From positions 55,291-119,290 of the forward strand of contig DYJL01000010.1 of the NCBI GenBank assembly GCA_020723105.1: DNA of 64,000 nucleotides. The letters run 5' to 3'. The position numbers and the translations under genes were made by a program. The notes beneath the pieces were generated by a model. It made no database searches. It was given only the letters and a program-made list of their open reading frames with translations, and was not told the origin of the DNA. Position 1 is the first letter of the stretch. Each line of letters opens with the position of its first letter. Positions 31,041 through 39,998 of the stretch are shown piece by piece. Source of the DNA: Nitrospira japonica (GTDB lineage: Bacteria; Nitrospirota; Thermodesulfovibrionia; UBA6902).

Positions 31041-32053
31041 AAGACATTCCGCTAAGAAACATAACCCCGGAAGCCGTATCAGATGATATCAACTTTGATC
31101 TCAGTATCCGTCCGAAGGCGTTTGAAGAGTTTGTCGGACAGGACAAGATTAAAAAAAATCTTAAGATATTTATACAGGCTGCAAAGCAGAGGAGTGAAGC
31201 GCTGGATCATGTGCTTTTTTGCGGCCCTCCCGGCCTTGGTAAAACAACCCTGGCGCATATAATTGCCTCAGAACTCGGAGCGGACATAAAAGTCACTTCC
31301 GGTCCTGTGCTTGAAAGACCCGGCGACCTTGCAGCCATACTAACTAACCTTGGCGAAAAGGATATTCTCTTCATTGACGAAATACACAGGCTGCCGAGGA
31401 TGGCGGAAGAGATTCTCTATCCTGCAATGGAGGATTATCAGCTTGATATTATTATCGGACAGGGGCCGAGCGCCAGATCCTTAAAATTAACTTTGCCCCG
31501 GTTCACACTCATTGGAGCCACAACAAGAACGGGCCTGCTTACATCGCCGCTGAGGGACCGTTTCGGAATTATTAACAGGCTCAACTTCTACAGCCCTGAT
31601 GATCTTGAAAAGATAATTACCCGTTCAGCAAAGATATTGGATACCTCTTTGAAGGCGGATGCTGCAAATGAAATTGCAAAAAGGTCCAGGGGAACGCCGA
31701 GGATAGCTAACCGGCTGCTCAGGCGCACGAGAGATTTTGCGCAGGTTAAGGGCTCTGGTGTAATTGAGATGGAAATAACAAAAGAGGCGCTTTATGCTAT
31801 GGAAGTTGACAAAATGGGTTTTGACGAGATGGACCGGAAACTGCTTCTTACCATAATAGAAAAATATAATGGAGGGCCGGTGGGGCTTGAAACCCTGGCC
31901 GCCTCAACAAGAGAAGAGAAAGATACAATTGAAGATGTATATGAGCCATATCTGTTACAGGAAGGCTTTCTTGAAAGGACGCCCCGCGGAAGAGTTGTGA
32001 CAGGACGGGCCTACGAGCATTTCGGACTGAAAAAAACTGAAGGATTGTTTTAA
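31037..32053 (+). CDS. ruvB: Holliday junction helicase motor RuvB
   Basis: The 338-residue AAA+ ATPase drives branch migration. It has [20 protein letters not shown] text near the N-terminus, Walker [21 protein letters not shown], Walker [19 protein letters not shown], sensor [20 protein letters not shown], arginine finger region [14 protein letters not shown] and a winged-helix C-terminus. The start is GTG overlapping ruvA (GTGA). Length is standard. Confidence 0.97.
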   Translation: MKDIPLRNITPEAVSDDINFDLSIRPKAFEEFVGQDKIKKNLKIFIQAAKQRSEALDHVLFCGPPGLGKTTLAHIIASELGADIKVTSGPVLERPGDLAAILTNLGEKDILFIDEIHRLPRMAEEILYPAMEDYQLDIIIGQGPSARSLKLTLPRFTLIGATTRTGLLTSPLRDRFGIINRLNFYSPDDLEKIITRSAKILDTSLKADAANEIAKRSRGTPRIANRLLRRTRDFAQVKGSGVIEMEITKEALYAMEVDKMGFDEMDRKLLLTIIEKYNGGPVGLETLAASTREEKDTIEDVYEPYLLQEGFLERTPRGRVVTGRAYEHFGLKKTEGLF

Positions 32054-32056
32054 ATT

Positions 32057-32620
32057 ATGAAAATTCTTTTTCATGTATGCTGCAGTAACTGCGCCCTCTA
32101 TTCAATCAGGATATTACAGGCTGAGGGACATGATTTAACAGGTTTCTGGTACAATCCCAATATCCATCCACTCGAGGAATATGGTTTTCGTCTCGACTCA
32201 TTGAAGAAACTTTCCGCAGACTGGCAAGTTAAGGTTCTTTATAACGAGGAATATAATACTGAGGAGTTCTTTGAGCATGTCTCACCTTCTCCGGAGCGCT
32301 GCAGAGCATGTTATGCCCTCAGGCTTGAGAAAACCGCTGCAAAGGCGCGGGATGAAGGTTTTGAGGCCTTCTCAACAACATTGCTTATAAGCCCTTACCA
32401 GGATTTCGACCAGATTGCGATTACAGGCCAACGGTTTGCTGAAGAATATAGTGTCACTTTCTATCTTAAAGACCTCAGACCCTATTTCAGGGAATCAATG
32501 AATCTTGCCAGAAAACTTGGTTTTTACCGACAAAAATACTGCGGCTGTATTTACAGTAAAGAGGAAAAAGAAAACGCTGTCAGGGCCAAGGAGATGAAAA
32601 GAGTTTCATGGCTGACTTAG
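32057..32620 (+). CDS. queH: Epoxyqueuosine reductase QueH
   Basis: QueH performs the last step of queuosine synthesis in tRNA, reducing epoxyqueuosine without cobalamin. The 187-residue product has HVCCSNCALYSIRIL, ERCRACYALRLEKTA and KYCGCIYSKEEK cysteine motifs for a [4Fe-4S] cluster and a second metal, matching the family. It lies in a run with queA, which encodes the preceding step of the pathway, supporting the assignment. The end overlaps the next gene by 13 bases. Confidence 0.93.
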   Translation: MKILFHVCCSNCALYSIRILQAEGHDLTGFWYNPNIHPLEEYGFRLDSLKKLSADWQVKVLYNEEYNTEEFFEHVSPSPERCRACYALRLEKTAAKARDEGFEAFSTTLLISPYQDFDQIAITGQRFAEEYSVTFYLKDLRPYFRESMNLARKLGFYRQKYCGCIYSKEEKENAVRAKEMKRVSWLT

Positions 32621-32853
32621 GCAAGCTGTTGTTGATTGCAGGCCTTGTGATTGCCGGAGCAGGTGTTTTGCTGCTGTTATTTAAAGAGGGGATTCCCTTT
32701 ATCGGCAAGCTGCCAGGAGATATTGTCTTAAGGAAAAAGAACTTTACTTTTTATTTTCCAATTGCAACAAGTATATTGTTAAGCATAATTTTGAGTTTGA
32801 TTTTTTATTTTTTGGGAAGGAAACAATACCGTGTTAAAGACAGTCATAGATAG
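32608..32853 (+). CDS. DUF2905 small membrane protein
   Basis: The 81-residue protein has two hydrophobic helices (GKLLLIAGLVIAGAGVLLLL and FPIATSILLSIILSLIFYFL) around IPFIGKLPGDIVLRKKNFTF, the conserved core of DUF2905. The function is unknown, and it often sits between ruvB or queH and queA. It overlaps both neighbours. Confidence 0.88.
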   Translation: MADLGKLLLIAGLVIAGAGVLLLLFKEGIPFIGKLPGDIVLRKKNFTFYFPIATSILLSIILSLIFYFLGRKQYRVKDSHR

Positions 32854-33865
32854 AGACATTGCAGGCCCCTTACAATATGTCATTATATGGTTACTTGCCG
32901 TTCTTCATTTGGCACTCGTTTTACTGCCTCATGATGTTTTTTCAGAAGAAACAATCAAAGTCCTGATGCTTGATTCGCCAGATAATCCATTGCCGTCTGA
33001 AGAGGCGGAGAGGATTGAGGTTTTACAGGGGAAGGTCTTTTTCAACGGACAGGCTTATGCCGGTTCTTTTGAGATTATAAAAGACAAGAATGGACTTTAT
33101 GTTATCAATACTATCCCTTTTGAGAAATATATTGAGGGAGTTGTGGCCTCGGAGATAGGCCGTGACTGGGAGCTGGAAGCCTTGAAGTCTCAGGCTGTAA
33201 TTTCAAGGACCTATGCTGTATTCAATAAGAATCTTAATACAGATAAAAACTTTCATGTGACATCCAGTGTGCTTCATCAGTTATACAAAGGTGATAATGA
33301 CGATCCTCTCATTACCTGGGCTATTGAGGATACAAAGGGGGAGATATTGACGTATGAAGGCAATCCGATAAATGCACTTTATCATGCGACTTGTGAAGGG
33401 ATAACAGAACTTCCTGAAGAGGTATGGAAGAACAGCTATCCTTATTTAAAATCGGTGGAATGTAATGGTAAAAATGCTCCATATGAAATATGGCAGAGGA
33501 GCTTTGCATCTGAAGCGCTTGGCAAGGCATTAGGAGTTAACGATATAACAGGTGTCTATATCGCTTCTTACACATCTACAGGAAGAGTCAAGACCTTAAA
33601 GATAGTTACTGATACCAATGAAAAGGAAATCAAGGCAACAGAATTCCGCAGGTTACTTGGATACAAAGAATTACCCAGCACTCATTTTACGGTAACAAAG
33701 GCTGATACAGAAATAGTTTTCCACGGCAAGGGATATGGTCATGGTGTAGGCCTGAGCCAATGGGGTGCGCTTGAGATGGCGAAACAGGGGAAAACCTACA
33801 AAGAAATCCTGGCGCATTACTACCCTGGAACGGTGATAAGAAATAGTGAAGCTCAGCGATTTTGA
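32831..33865 (+). CDS. SpoIID/LytB domain protein
   Basis: The 344-residue protein has an N-terminal membrane anchor (VIIWLLAVLHLALVLLP) and a SpoIID domain (YIEGVVASEIGRDWELEALK, SQAVISRTYAVFNKN, YHATCEGITELPEEVW, GYGHGVGLSQWGALEMAKQG). SpoIID members are lytic transglycosylases acting on peptidoglycan denuded of stem peptides; in non-sporulating bacteria the role is presumably cell-wall remodelling. The start is GTG (32831) inside the DUF2905 gene and the end overlaps queA by 20 bases. Confidence 0.9.
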   Translation: MLKTVIDRDIAGPLQYVIIWLLAVLHLALVLLPHDVFSEETIKVLMLDSPDNPLPSEEAERIEVLQGKVFFNGQAYAGSFEIIKDKNGLYVINTIPFEKYIEGVVASEIGRDWELEALKSQAVISRTYAVFNKNLNTDKNFHVTSSVLHQLYKGDNDDPLITWAIEDTKGEILTYEGNPINALYHATCEGITELPEEVWKNSYPYLKSVECNGKNAPYEIWQRSFASEALGKALGVNDITGVYIASYTSTGRVKTLKIVTDTNEKEIKATEFRRLLGYKELPSTHFTVTKADTEIVFHGKGYGHGVGLSQWGALEMAKQGKTYKEILAHYYPGTVIRNSEAQRF

Positions 33866-34886
33866 GTATCAGATATCACAGAAACAGATCGCTCAGTATC
33901 CCCTGCCAGAACGTGATTCTTCAAGACTTTTCTTAATCCACAAAACCACAGGGTCCTTTGAGCACAGGATTTTCAGGGATATTGTTCACTATCTCCATCC
34001 CGGTGATGTCATAGTTCTTAATGACACCAAAGTCATGCCTGTGCGCTTCTACGGCATCAAACCGTCCGGAGGAAAGGTTGAGATCATGCTGTTAAAAGAA
34101 CTATGCAGGAATACCTGGGAAGCTCTTGTAAAGGGATTGCGAGAGGGGGCGGTTCTGCTAAGTAACGATATTATAGGCCATGTATCGCGTTTAAGTGGAG
34201 CATCAACAAAGGTAATGTTTGAACTTGCTCCCGACAATAGAACACGTTCAGAACCAGCCACTACGGTTTTTGACATTAAGAATTATTTGCACAAAATTGG
34301 GGCGATGCCCCTTCCACCTTACATTAAAAGGAAAACTGCAATATCAGACTTAAAACAATATCAAACTGTATACGCCTGTAGAGATGGGGCTATTGCTGCA
34401 CCAACTGCAGGACTGCATTTTACAGAGCAACTCCTGCAGTGCATAAAGAGTAAAGGTGTGCTGGTGGAGACTATCACCCTCCACGTCGGTTATGGCACTT
34501 TCAAACCGGTTTCTGCAGCAGATATATGTGAACACAAGATGGATGAAGAATACTATGAGATCCCTGAGACAACAGCTCATGCAATCAGTCAGGCAAAATC
34601 AGAGGGGCGGCGTGTTATCGCTGTAGGCACCACTGTTACAAGGACCCTGGAGGCAGCAGCAACTGGCAGCAACTACAGCGCAGGGAAAGCGTCAATCTTC
34701 ATCTATCCAGGATATAAATTTAAGATAATAGACGCCCTGATTACGAATTTTCATTTACCTAAATCAACCCCGATGATGCTGACATCTGCATTTGCAGGGC
34801 TTGAGACACTAAAAAAAGCTTACTCTGAGGCACAAGAAAAAGGATACAGATTTTTCTCCTATGGAGACGCCATGTTTATTCTGTAG
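33846..34886 (+). CDS. queA: S-adenosylmethionine:tRNA ribosyltransferase-isomerase QueA
   Basis: QueA transfers and isomerises the ribosyl part of SAM onto preQ1-tRNA. The 346-residue product opens MKLSDFEYQISQKQIAQYPL and contains LNDTKVMPVRFYG, GAIAAPTAGLHFTEQLL, LHVGYGTFKPV and ALITNFHLPKSTPMMLTSAF. It starts with GTG within the end of the SpoIID gene. It is the last gene of the ruv-que run; no clear terminator follows. Confidence 0.96.
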   Translation: MKLSDFEYQISQKQIAQYPLPERDSSRLFLIHKTTGSFEHRIFRDIVHYLHPGDVIVLNDTKVMPVRFYGIKPSGGKVEIMLLKELCRNTWEALVKGLREGAVLLSNDIIGHVSRLSGASTKVMFELAPDNRTRSEPATTVFDIKNYLHKIGAMPLPPYIKRKTAISDLKQYQTVYACRDGAIAAPTAGLHFTEQLLQCIKSKGVLVETITLHVGYGTFKPVSAADICEHKMDEEYYEIPETTAHAISQAKSEGRRVIAVGTTVTRTLEAAATGSNYSAGKASIFIYPGYKFKIIDALITNFHLPKSTPMMLTSAFAGLETLKKAYSEAQEKGYRFFSYGDAMFIL

Positions 34887-35301
34887 TTTAAAAAGGGAGG
34901 AGGCATGGAGAAAAAACATCTTTAAAGCGATAGATTTTTCAATATTGTCGCCATAGGCGACTCGCCTCGGCGAGAATTTTGAATTTACAGAAAGTGTTTT
35001 TCCTGTATTCGCTAAGGAATCGCAAAATATATTTTTTCTTCATACCTCCTCCAAATTTATAGTATGGATTAACTTTCCTCGCATCCCTCCCCTGTTAAAT
35101 AATTGTAAAAAATAATTAAAAAATAGTTAAAGTTTTTTACAGAAATGCCGATAAGAAGTATAGGGATTATTATAACATTATGATTAAAAAGGTTTTATCA
35201 TTAATGAACGATACAGGCCGGATGCCTTTAACCTTGTCAAAAGGCAGTCCGGTTTTTAAATTTATTGTAACTAACAAACAAAATAAGAGAGGAGGTAGCA
35301 G
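34887..35301. other. Intergenic region with a leader hairpin
   Basis: There is no credible gene here. A six-codon frame (MEKKHL) behind a GGGAGGAGG site at about 34897 is probably chance. The region is AT-rich, with a small GTCGCC/GGCGAC hairpin near 34950 and a terminator-like hairpin at 35218-35257, about 45 bases before the next start codon. Confidence 0.5.
35218..35257 (+). terminator. Terminator-like hairpin in the leader of the InlB-repeat gene
   Basis: CCGG..GCCTTT pairs with AAAGGC..CCGG around a nine-base loop and is followed by TTTTT. It could end an upstream transcript or attenuate the downstream gene. No known aptamer was recognised before it. Confidence 0.5.
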
Positions 35302-38199
35302 ATGTCAACAATGAGTAAAAAAACAATTTTTATAGGGATACTGATGGCTGTTGTCATGGTGCTTTTCCCGTTTTTTCAGGGAGATGCGGCAGCAGTAACA
35401 AAAACCCTCACGGTATCAAAGATAGGCACAGGCACGGGAACAGTAACTGGTGATACAGGCATAGATTGCGGAGTCACCTGTTCATATGACTATGATAAAG
35501 GGACCTCTGTGCAACTGACGGCAACGCCGGATTCAGATGCGGTCTTTAAAGGGTGGATTTATGGTGGAATAGTAGTAAGTAAAAGCTCTGTCTATACCGT
35601 TAAGATGGGGGTATCTAAAACAGTTAAAGCAAAATTCCTGAAAACTTACAATGTCAATGTCACTGTTTCAAATGTTGGAGATGGGACAGGGGGAACAGTT
35701 ATTGCCTCTGGAATTAACTGTGAGAGTGATTGCAGCGGAACCTATGTTGCAGGTAAAACTGTGAAAATTACAGCAGTCCCTGCCAGTGATTCAAAATTCA
35801 GCGGGTGGGCCGGCGATTCTACTTCAACAGCAAGAGTCATCTATCTGACTGTTAATAGCGATAAGGACATTACTGCTACATTTGATACAAAGGCTATGGG
35901 GATTCAAATAGCCGAAAAGGTCAGCGTGGTGGATACAAGTTCCACACCCGGGCAGCAAGGACTGAGAGCCGGCAATATCTCCATAGCAACTGCTACATTC
36001 CCTGATGATTCGGACTACAACAATGACCAGACCCATATCTGGGTTAACGAAAGGTCTGCAGAGACCTTTGAAATAATTAATGAGATACTCTGCATGATTG
36101 GCCAGACAAAGTATGATTTGATGGTAAACAAGGGAAGCTATAAAGCCCAGGTAGATAAAAACCTGTGCAGCAGTGACAATGACGATCCCTCCAGCGCAGG
36201 CGAAAGTTCCCAGAATCAGTCCTCGGGTTCTACCATGCCGGACTATGAAATGTGGACCGTTAATTCCTCAAGAGCAGATGATAGTTCGCCGCAGGTTGTA
36301 AAAGTGTGGATTCACGAAAGCGGGGATGACATGGGGAAAGAACCTCCAAAGGTCATTTATGCAAAAGCCGTTATCACCGATGGAGTCAGCAGCACCAACC
36401 CTTACGGATTATTCACAATAAATTTCAAGATGTCTCCGGAGATTGACGGGGTCGTTTCTCCAATGGTCATGGGTAAAGGACTTTTGAAATCAGTAGAAAA
36501 TGCGACCTCCGGCAAGGTCCTACTCAAATTTGTCTTTAGAAGTGATTTTAATATCCCCGGTGAAGGGAATATGACGATGATGGAGAAAGCCACCCTGGAT
36601 CGTAATGCCGACGGCTCCTTGGGCGGTGGAACAGTATATAACTATGAAAGCGCTCCTTTTATTCCAGAAGGCTCCAAGGAAGAGACTTTTAATTTCGCAT
36701 TTGATTCTTCAACCTTCCTCAGAGTTGACGGCGACGATAACGAGGTATGTACAGACAGGACTGCCTTTGACGAGACCGCATGGCGTTATGGACTTTATGA
36801 TTCAAACGGAGCGAGATTAGAACGTGACTCGGGCTTCCCGATTAAAACAATCCAGAATGGGAAAAATTATTATGGCTGGATTGGTTATTATGGGATCTGG
36901 TTCCCAAGAGAAGTGACTTTGAACAACGGCGATCAGGTTTACAAGATGGATTTCGGTCCCGGCAGCGGTGGAGGGACCCCTTATGATGTCCTGATATCAG
37001 GCGGAAAACTGAAAAAGCATGTGCGTAAGGAAATGACGCTCGGAGAAGTGAAGAATGTCCCAATGGACTACTGGGATATGAACACTCAGATGAGCTATCA
37101 TGTGAAATGGGATGGTTCAGACTTTATAAAGTATGAATATATGGACAACTCGGGAGGCAATTATTTCTGGAAAAAGTTAACTCCTGAAGTCCCGTTTGAT
37201 ATCAGCAACCTGAACTTTGACATGCTCAATTTCTGGTCACAGTCACTTGGTGGCAATGTACAGATTAAACTGGCGTGTACGGTAACACAGGGAGCGCCTT
37301 TCACACCTCCGACATTCGATTGCACTGCAGATGATACAAATACTGTTATATTCTATGCTGAGAGTATAATCTTCCCGACTGATACTCCTCCGTCAACACT
37401 GGCATGTTTTACAAATTGCCCTGATGTCACAAAGATCAGCGATGGTGAACAGTGGCCTTACGACAATACTTATGAACAGCCCCAGCAGGTGCTCCCCTCT
37501 GAGGCCCAGTACCTTTCATATGCTTTTGATACAAGTGATATGGTGCTGACATCCAACGGTACCCCGGTACTTGCAATCAGTGATAACTATCAATGGGGCA
37601 TAATGAGCGGGCCGCTATTTGAACCTACTACGGCTAATCTCGATCTTCTGGCCTGTGACTGGGATCCTACGCAGACTTGCGGATGGAAGGCACATACCAA
37701 CCTTCCTGAATATTACACATGGGAAACAGGGCCCAATGAGTGGAATAGATTCACAGCACTGGTCAACCCTGATGATCAGTCCATACTGAAATTCGATCCG
37801 CCTTTGCAGGCGGCCTATTTACATACCTGGGACGACTTCAGCACATCAACATTCAATCTTGAATACAGCGGCTTCGGAGATCTCCACGGTATTCCAGGTA
37901 AATGTATAGATTGGGATTCTGGTGACGAGGTAGAATGCGGTGAAGGCACCAGATGGATTCCTCAGTTCTCCATCTCGGAAGGAGCAGAGGTCACTGACGT
38001 GTCTGATGGGTCGACCATCTATTATGTAAAACCTCTTGAGAAAGAACAGCGCATGAAGCAGCTCGACAGTTCATATTGTTCAGGACTCACAACATCAACT
38101 TATGCCCTCCCGAGCATAAGTGAATGGGTAGATCCGAATATTGGTACAGAACCTGTAGTTGAAGGTGCGCCTGCTATTATTGGCGGTGTGGTTCAGTAA
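35302..38199 (+). CDS. Large secreted protein with two divergent InlB B-repeats
   Basis: The 965-residue protein starts at an ATG behind an AGGAGGT site and has a signal peptide (KKTIFIGILMAVVMVLFPFF, then QGDAAA). Two repeats of about 80 residues follow (about 34-112 and 113-193). Each has a LTVS/VTVS strand, a cysteine pair (DCGVTC, NCESDC), GTSVQLTATP or GKTVKITAVP and FKGW/FSGW, the pattern of the divergent InlB B-repeat (Flg_new_2). The remaining 770 residues are acidic and rich in Asp, Ser, Thr and aromatics. I do not recognise a catalytic motif, LPXTG, PEP-CTERM or T9SS tail. It is probably an extracellular or surface structural protein or adhesin. A strong terminator follows. Confidence 0.8.
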   Translation: MSTMSKKTIFIGILMAVVMVLFPFFQGDAAAVTKTLTVSKIGTGTGTVTGDTGIDCGVTCSYDYDKGTSVQLTATPDSDAVFKGWIYGGIVVSKSSVYTVKMGVSKTVKAKFLKTYNVNVTVSNVGDGTGGTVIASGINCESDCSGTYVAGKTVKITAVPASDSKFSGWAGDSTSTARVIYLTVNSDKDITATFDTKAMGIQIAEKVSVVDTSSTPGQQGLRAGNISIATATFPDDSDYNNDQTHIWVNERSAETFEIINEILCMIGQTKYDLMVNKGSYKAQVDKNLCSSDNDDPSSAGESSQNQSSGSTMPDYEMWTVNSSRADDSSPQVVKVWIHESGDDMGKEPPKVIYAKAVITDGVSSTNPYGLFTINFKMSPEIDGVVSPMVMGKGLLKSVENATSGKVLLKFVFRSDFNIPGEGNMTMMEKATLDRNADGSLGGGTVYNYESAPFIPEGSKEETFNFAFDSSTFLRVDGDDNEVCTDRTAFDETAWRYGLYDSNGARLERDSGFPIKTIQNGKNYYGWIGYYGIWFPREVTLNNGDQVYKMDFGPGSGGGTPYDVLISGGKLKKHVRKEMTLGEVKNVPMDYWDMNTQMSYHVKWDGSDFIKYEYMDNSGGNYFWKKLTPEVPFDISNLNFDMLNFWSQSLGGNVQIKLACTVTQGAPFTPPTFDCTADDTNTVIFYAESIIFPTDTPPSTLACFTNCPDVTKISDGEQWPYDNTYEQPQQVLPSEAQYLSYAFDTSDMVLTSNGTPVLAISDNYQWGIMSGPLFEPTTANLDLLACDWDPTQTCGWKAHTNLPEYYTWETGPNEWNRFTALVNPDDQSILKFDPPLQAAYLHTWDDFSTSTFNLEYSGFGDLHGIPGKCIDWDSGDEVECGEGTRWIPQFSISEGAEVTDVSDGSTIYYVKPLEKEQRMKQLDSSYCSGLTTSTYALPSISEWVDPNIGTEPVVEGAPAIIGGVVQ

Positions 38200-38220
38200 C
38201 AGACCCCCAGATGGTTTAAC

Positions 38221-38254
38221 AAAAAGGGCGGGTTTGATAACCCGCCCTTTTTTT
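38221..38254 (+). terminator. Rho-independent terminator after the InlB-repeat gene
   Basis: A nine-base GC-rich stem (AAGGGCGGGTT with AACCCGCCCTT) around a short loop is followed by seven T. It is also usable in reverse thanks to the leading A run. Confidence 0.93.
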
Positions 38255-38471
38255 GTATTCTAAACAGGCTCACTTACTCTATATTAATCATAAATTCTGC
38301 AGGTGTGGAAAATACATTGACAGGTTTGGCTTTGAGCGGTTTATTTTGCCAAAGAGTAAAGACAGGATGTCTTTATAGGCAAAAACCTCGGAGACAGGCT
38401 GGATGCCTGTCGAGAATGAGATGAAAAGACAGACCTGTCAGTGTGTTTGTGATTGATATGAACTGAAAATT

Positions 38472-39122
38472 TTACTGCCGGATTTCTTTGGTACAGGGAA
38501 TGTTGCTTAATTCTTCAATAACCCCTTTGTCTTCTAAATAACGGATTATCCTGTCAACACTTTCGGATATTGTCATCTTATCAGTTTCAATAATAATATC
38601 AGAATTGTCAGGCTCTTCATATGGATCATTTACCCCTGTAAATGCCTTTATCTTTCCTAAGACAGCTTTTTTGTACATTGATTTTGGATCTCTTTGCATA
38701 CAGACTTCCAAAGAACACTTTACATAGACCTCTATAAATTCGGGTTCTTCCACTAACCTTTTTGCTGTTTCCCGGTCTTCTTTATAGGGGGAAACAAAGG
38801 CACAAATTGTGATAATGCCTGCATCTAAAAGGAGCTTGGCTACTTCTGCTATTCTTCGGATATTCTCCTTTCTTTCTTCTTTTGAAAAGCCTAAATCCTT
38901 ATTCAGTCCATGACGTATATTGTCACCGTCAAGAATATACGTATGACAGCCTCTTTCATATAACGTTTTTTCAAGCTGCCTTGCGATGGTTGTCTTACCA
39001 GAAGCAGGAAGGCCAGTCAGCCAGACGATTATGGAAGAGTGTCCTTTAATTTTTCTCTTATCGTCTTTTAAAATATCAAATGATTGCCATTGAACTTCAC
39101 TAACTGATGGTATTCTATCCAT
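38472..39122 (-). CDS. cysC: Adenylylsulfate (APS) kinase
   Basis: The enzyme phosphorylates APS to the universal sulfate donor PAPS. The 216-residue product has the P-loop VWLTGLPASGKTTIARQLE, LDGDNIRHGLNKDLGF (substrate loop), RKENIRRIAEVAKLLLDAG, TICAFVSPYKEDRE, and FTGVNDPYEEPDNSDIIIET. It is a stand-alone kinase with no ATP sulfurylase domain. It lies 31 bases downstream of a sulfotransferase gene on the same strand, which suggests the two serve one sulfation pathway. Confidence 0.94.
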   Translation of the reverse strand: MDRIPSVSEVQWQSFDILKDDKRKIKGHSSIIVWLTGLPASGKTTIARQLEKTLYERGCHTYILDGDNIRHGLNKDLGFSKEERKENIRRIAEVAKLLLDAGIITICAFVSPYKEDRETAKRLVEEPEFIEVYVKCSLEVCMQRDPKSMYKKAVLGKIKAFTGVNDPYEEPDNSDIIIETDKMTISESVDRIIRYLEDKGVIEELSNIPCTKEIRQ

Positions 39123-39153
39123 ATCAACCGTTCTCCTTTTTAATTCAGCTTAG

Positions 39154-39852
39154 TTAGAAGTATCCTAAGTGCTTAAGTCTTTCCATTATTAGTTCATCGT
39201 TTTTTTGCTCTTTAGAAGAAGTATCAAGCTTATAGTTTTCAGCAGGTTCTGCTCTTTGCCTATATAAGGAACTGTCAATTGCTGTGGTCATATCATTTAC
39301 ATTTAAGTCCATATTTAAAAAATTACAGATATTTTTTGCTACCGATAGAGGTTCTCTAATTACATCTGAATAATTTATATACAGTACTTCCACATTCTCA
39401 TGTTGTTTTAACCAGTTCTGTATTTCCTCAAGATGCAGGGAATAGTTTTGCTTTAATATATTGTCTTCAAAATTATCTTTGCCTTTGTTAAGTCTGTCAG
39501 ACATTTTTCTTTGAGAAGCCAGTATCTCATCTATATTCCTCAACATGAATATGATCTTATACCTGCATGTTATGTCCAGATTCAGATAGAACAATAATGG
39601 TGAGACGATTTTGATTGCTTTGCCGCAAGCTGTTTCCAGCCATGAATTATCAGTGTTTAACTCTTTAACTTTCTCATATTCAAAGTAACCTTTTGGATTA
39701 TCCTCGTCAGATCTTCTAATGTTATCAATTAATAAAGGCATATTGCCTAAGGCCAGGATTTTCATCATCATCGAGGTGCCGGAACGGGGCAATCCGGAAA
39801 CTATAGTAATAGAATTATTTGTTATTAATTTGTCAGATATAGAGATATGCAT
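39154..39852 (-). CDS. Sulfotransferase family protein
   Basis: The 232-residue protein has the PAPS-binding loop TIVSGLPRSGTSMMMKILAL at about 17-36 and a 3'-phosphate-binding region (EVLYINYSDVIREPLSVAKNI), as in P-loop sulfotransferases. Catalytic details and the acceptor are unclear; LIDNIRRSDEDNPKGYFEYE is typical of bacterial members acting on small molecules or glycans. Paired with cysC downstream. The divergent 146-base AT-rich gap to the antiporter gene should hold both promoters. Confidence 0.87.
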   Translation of the reverse strand: MHISISDKLITNNSITIVSGLPRSGTSMMMKILALGNMPLLIDNIRRSDEDNPKGYFEYEKVKELNTDNSWLETACGKAIKIVSPLLFYLNLDITCRYKIIFMLRNIDEILASQRKMSDRLNKGKDNFEDNILKQNYSLHLEEIQNWLKQHENVEVLYINYSDVIREPLSVAKNICNFLNMDLNVNDMTTAIDSSLYRQRAEPAENYKLDTSSKEQKNDELIMERLKHLGYF

Positions 39853-39998
39853 ACGATATTTACTTTCTTTGATTTATAAGTTAATCGACATACGTATAAA
39901 TTTATATATACTTTTCGGCAGAAATTAATGAAAGTTTAATTTTTTTAAATAAACTGGACTAAGTTATTAAGTATAAATTTTTATGGTAAGATTAAAAA

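Noticed and set aside
38280..38470. Hairpin-rich stretch after the InlB-repeat gene considered as a riboswitch
   Set aside because: Several short hairpins are present, but no conserved core of c-di-GMP, SAM, TPP or other known aptamers could be read.
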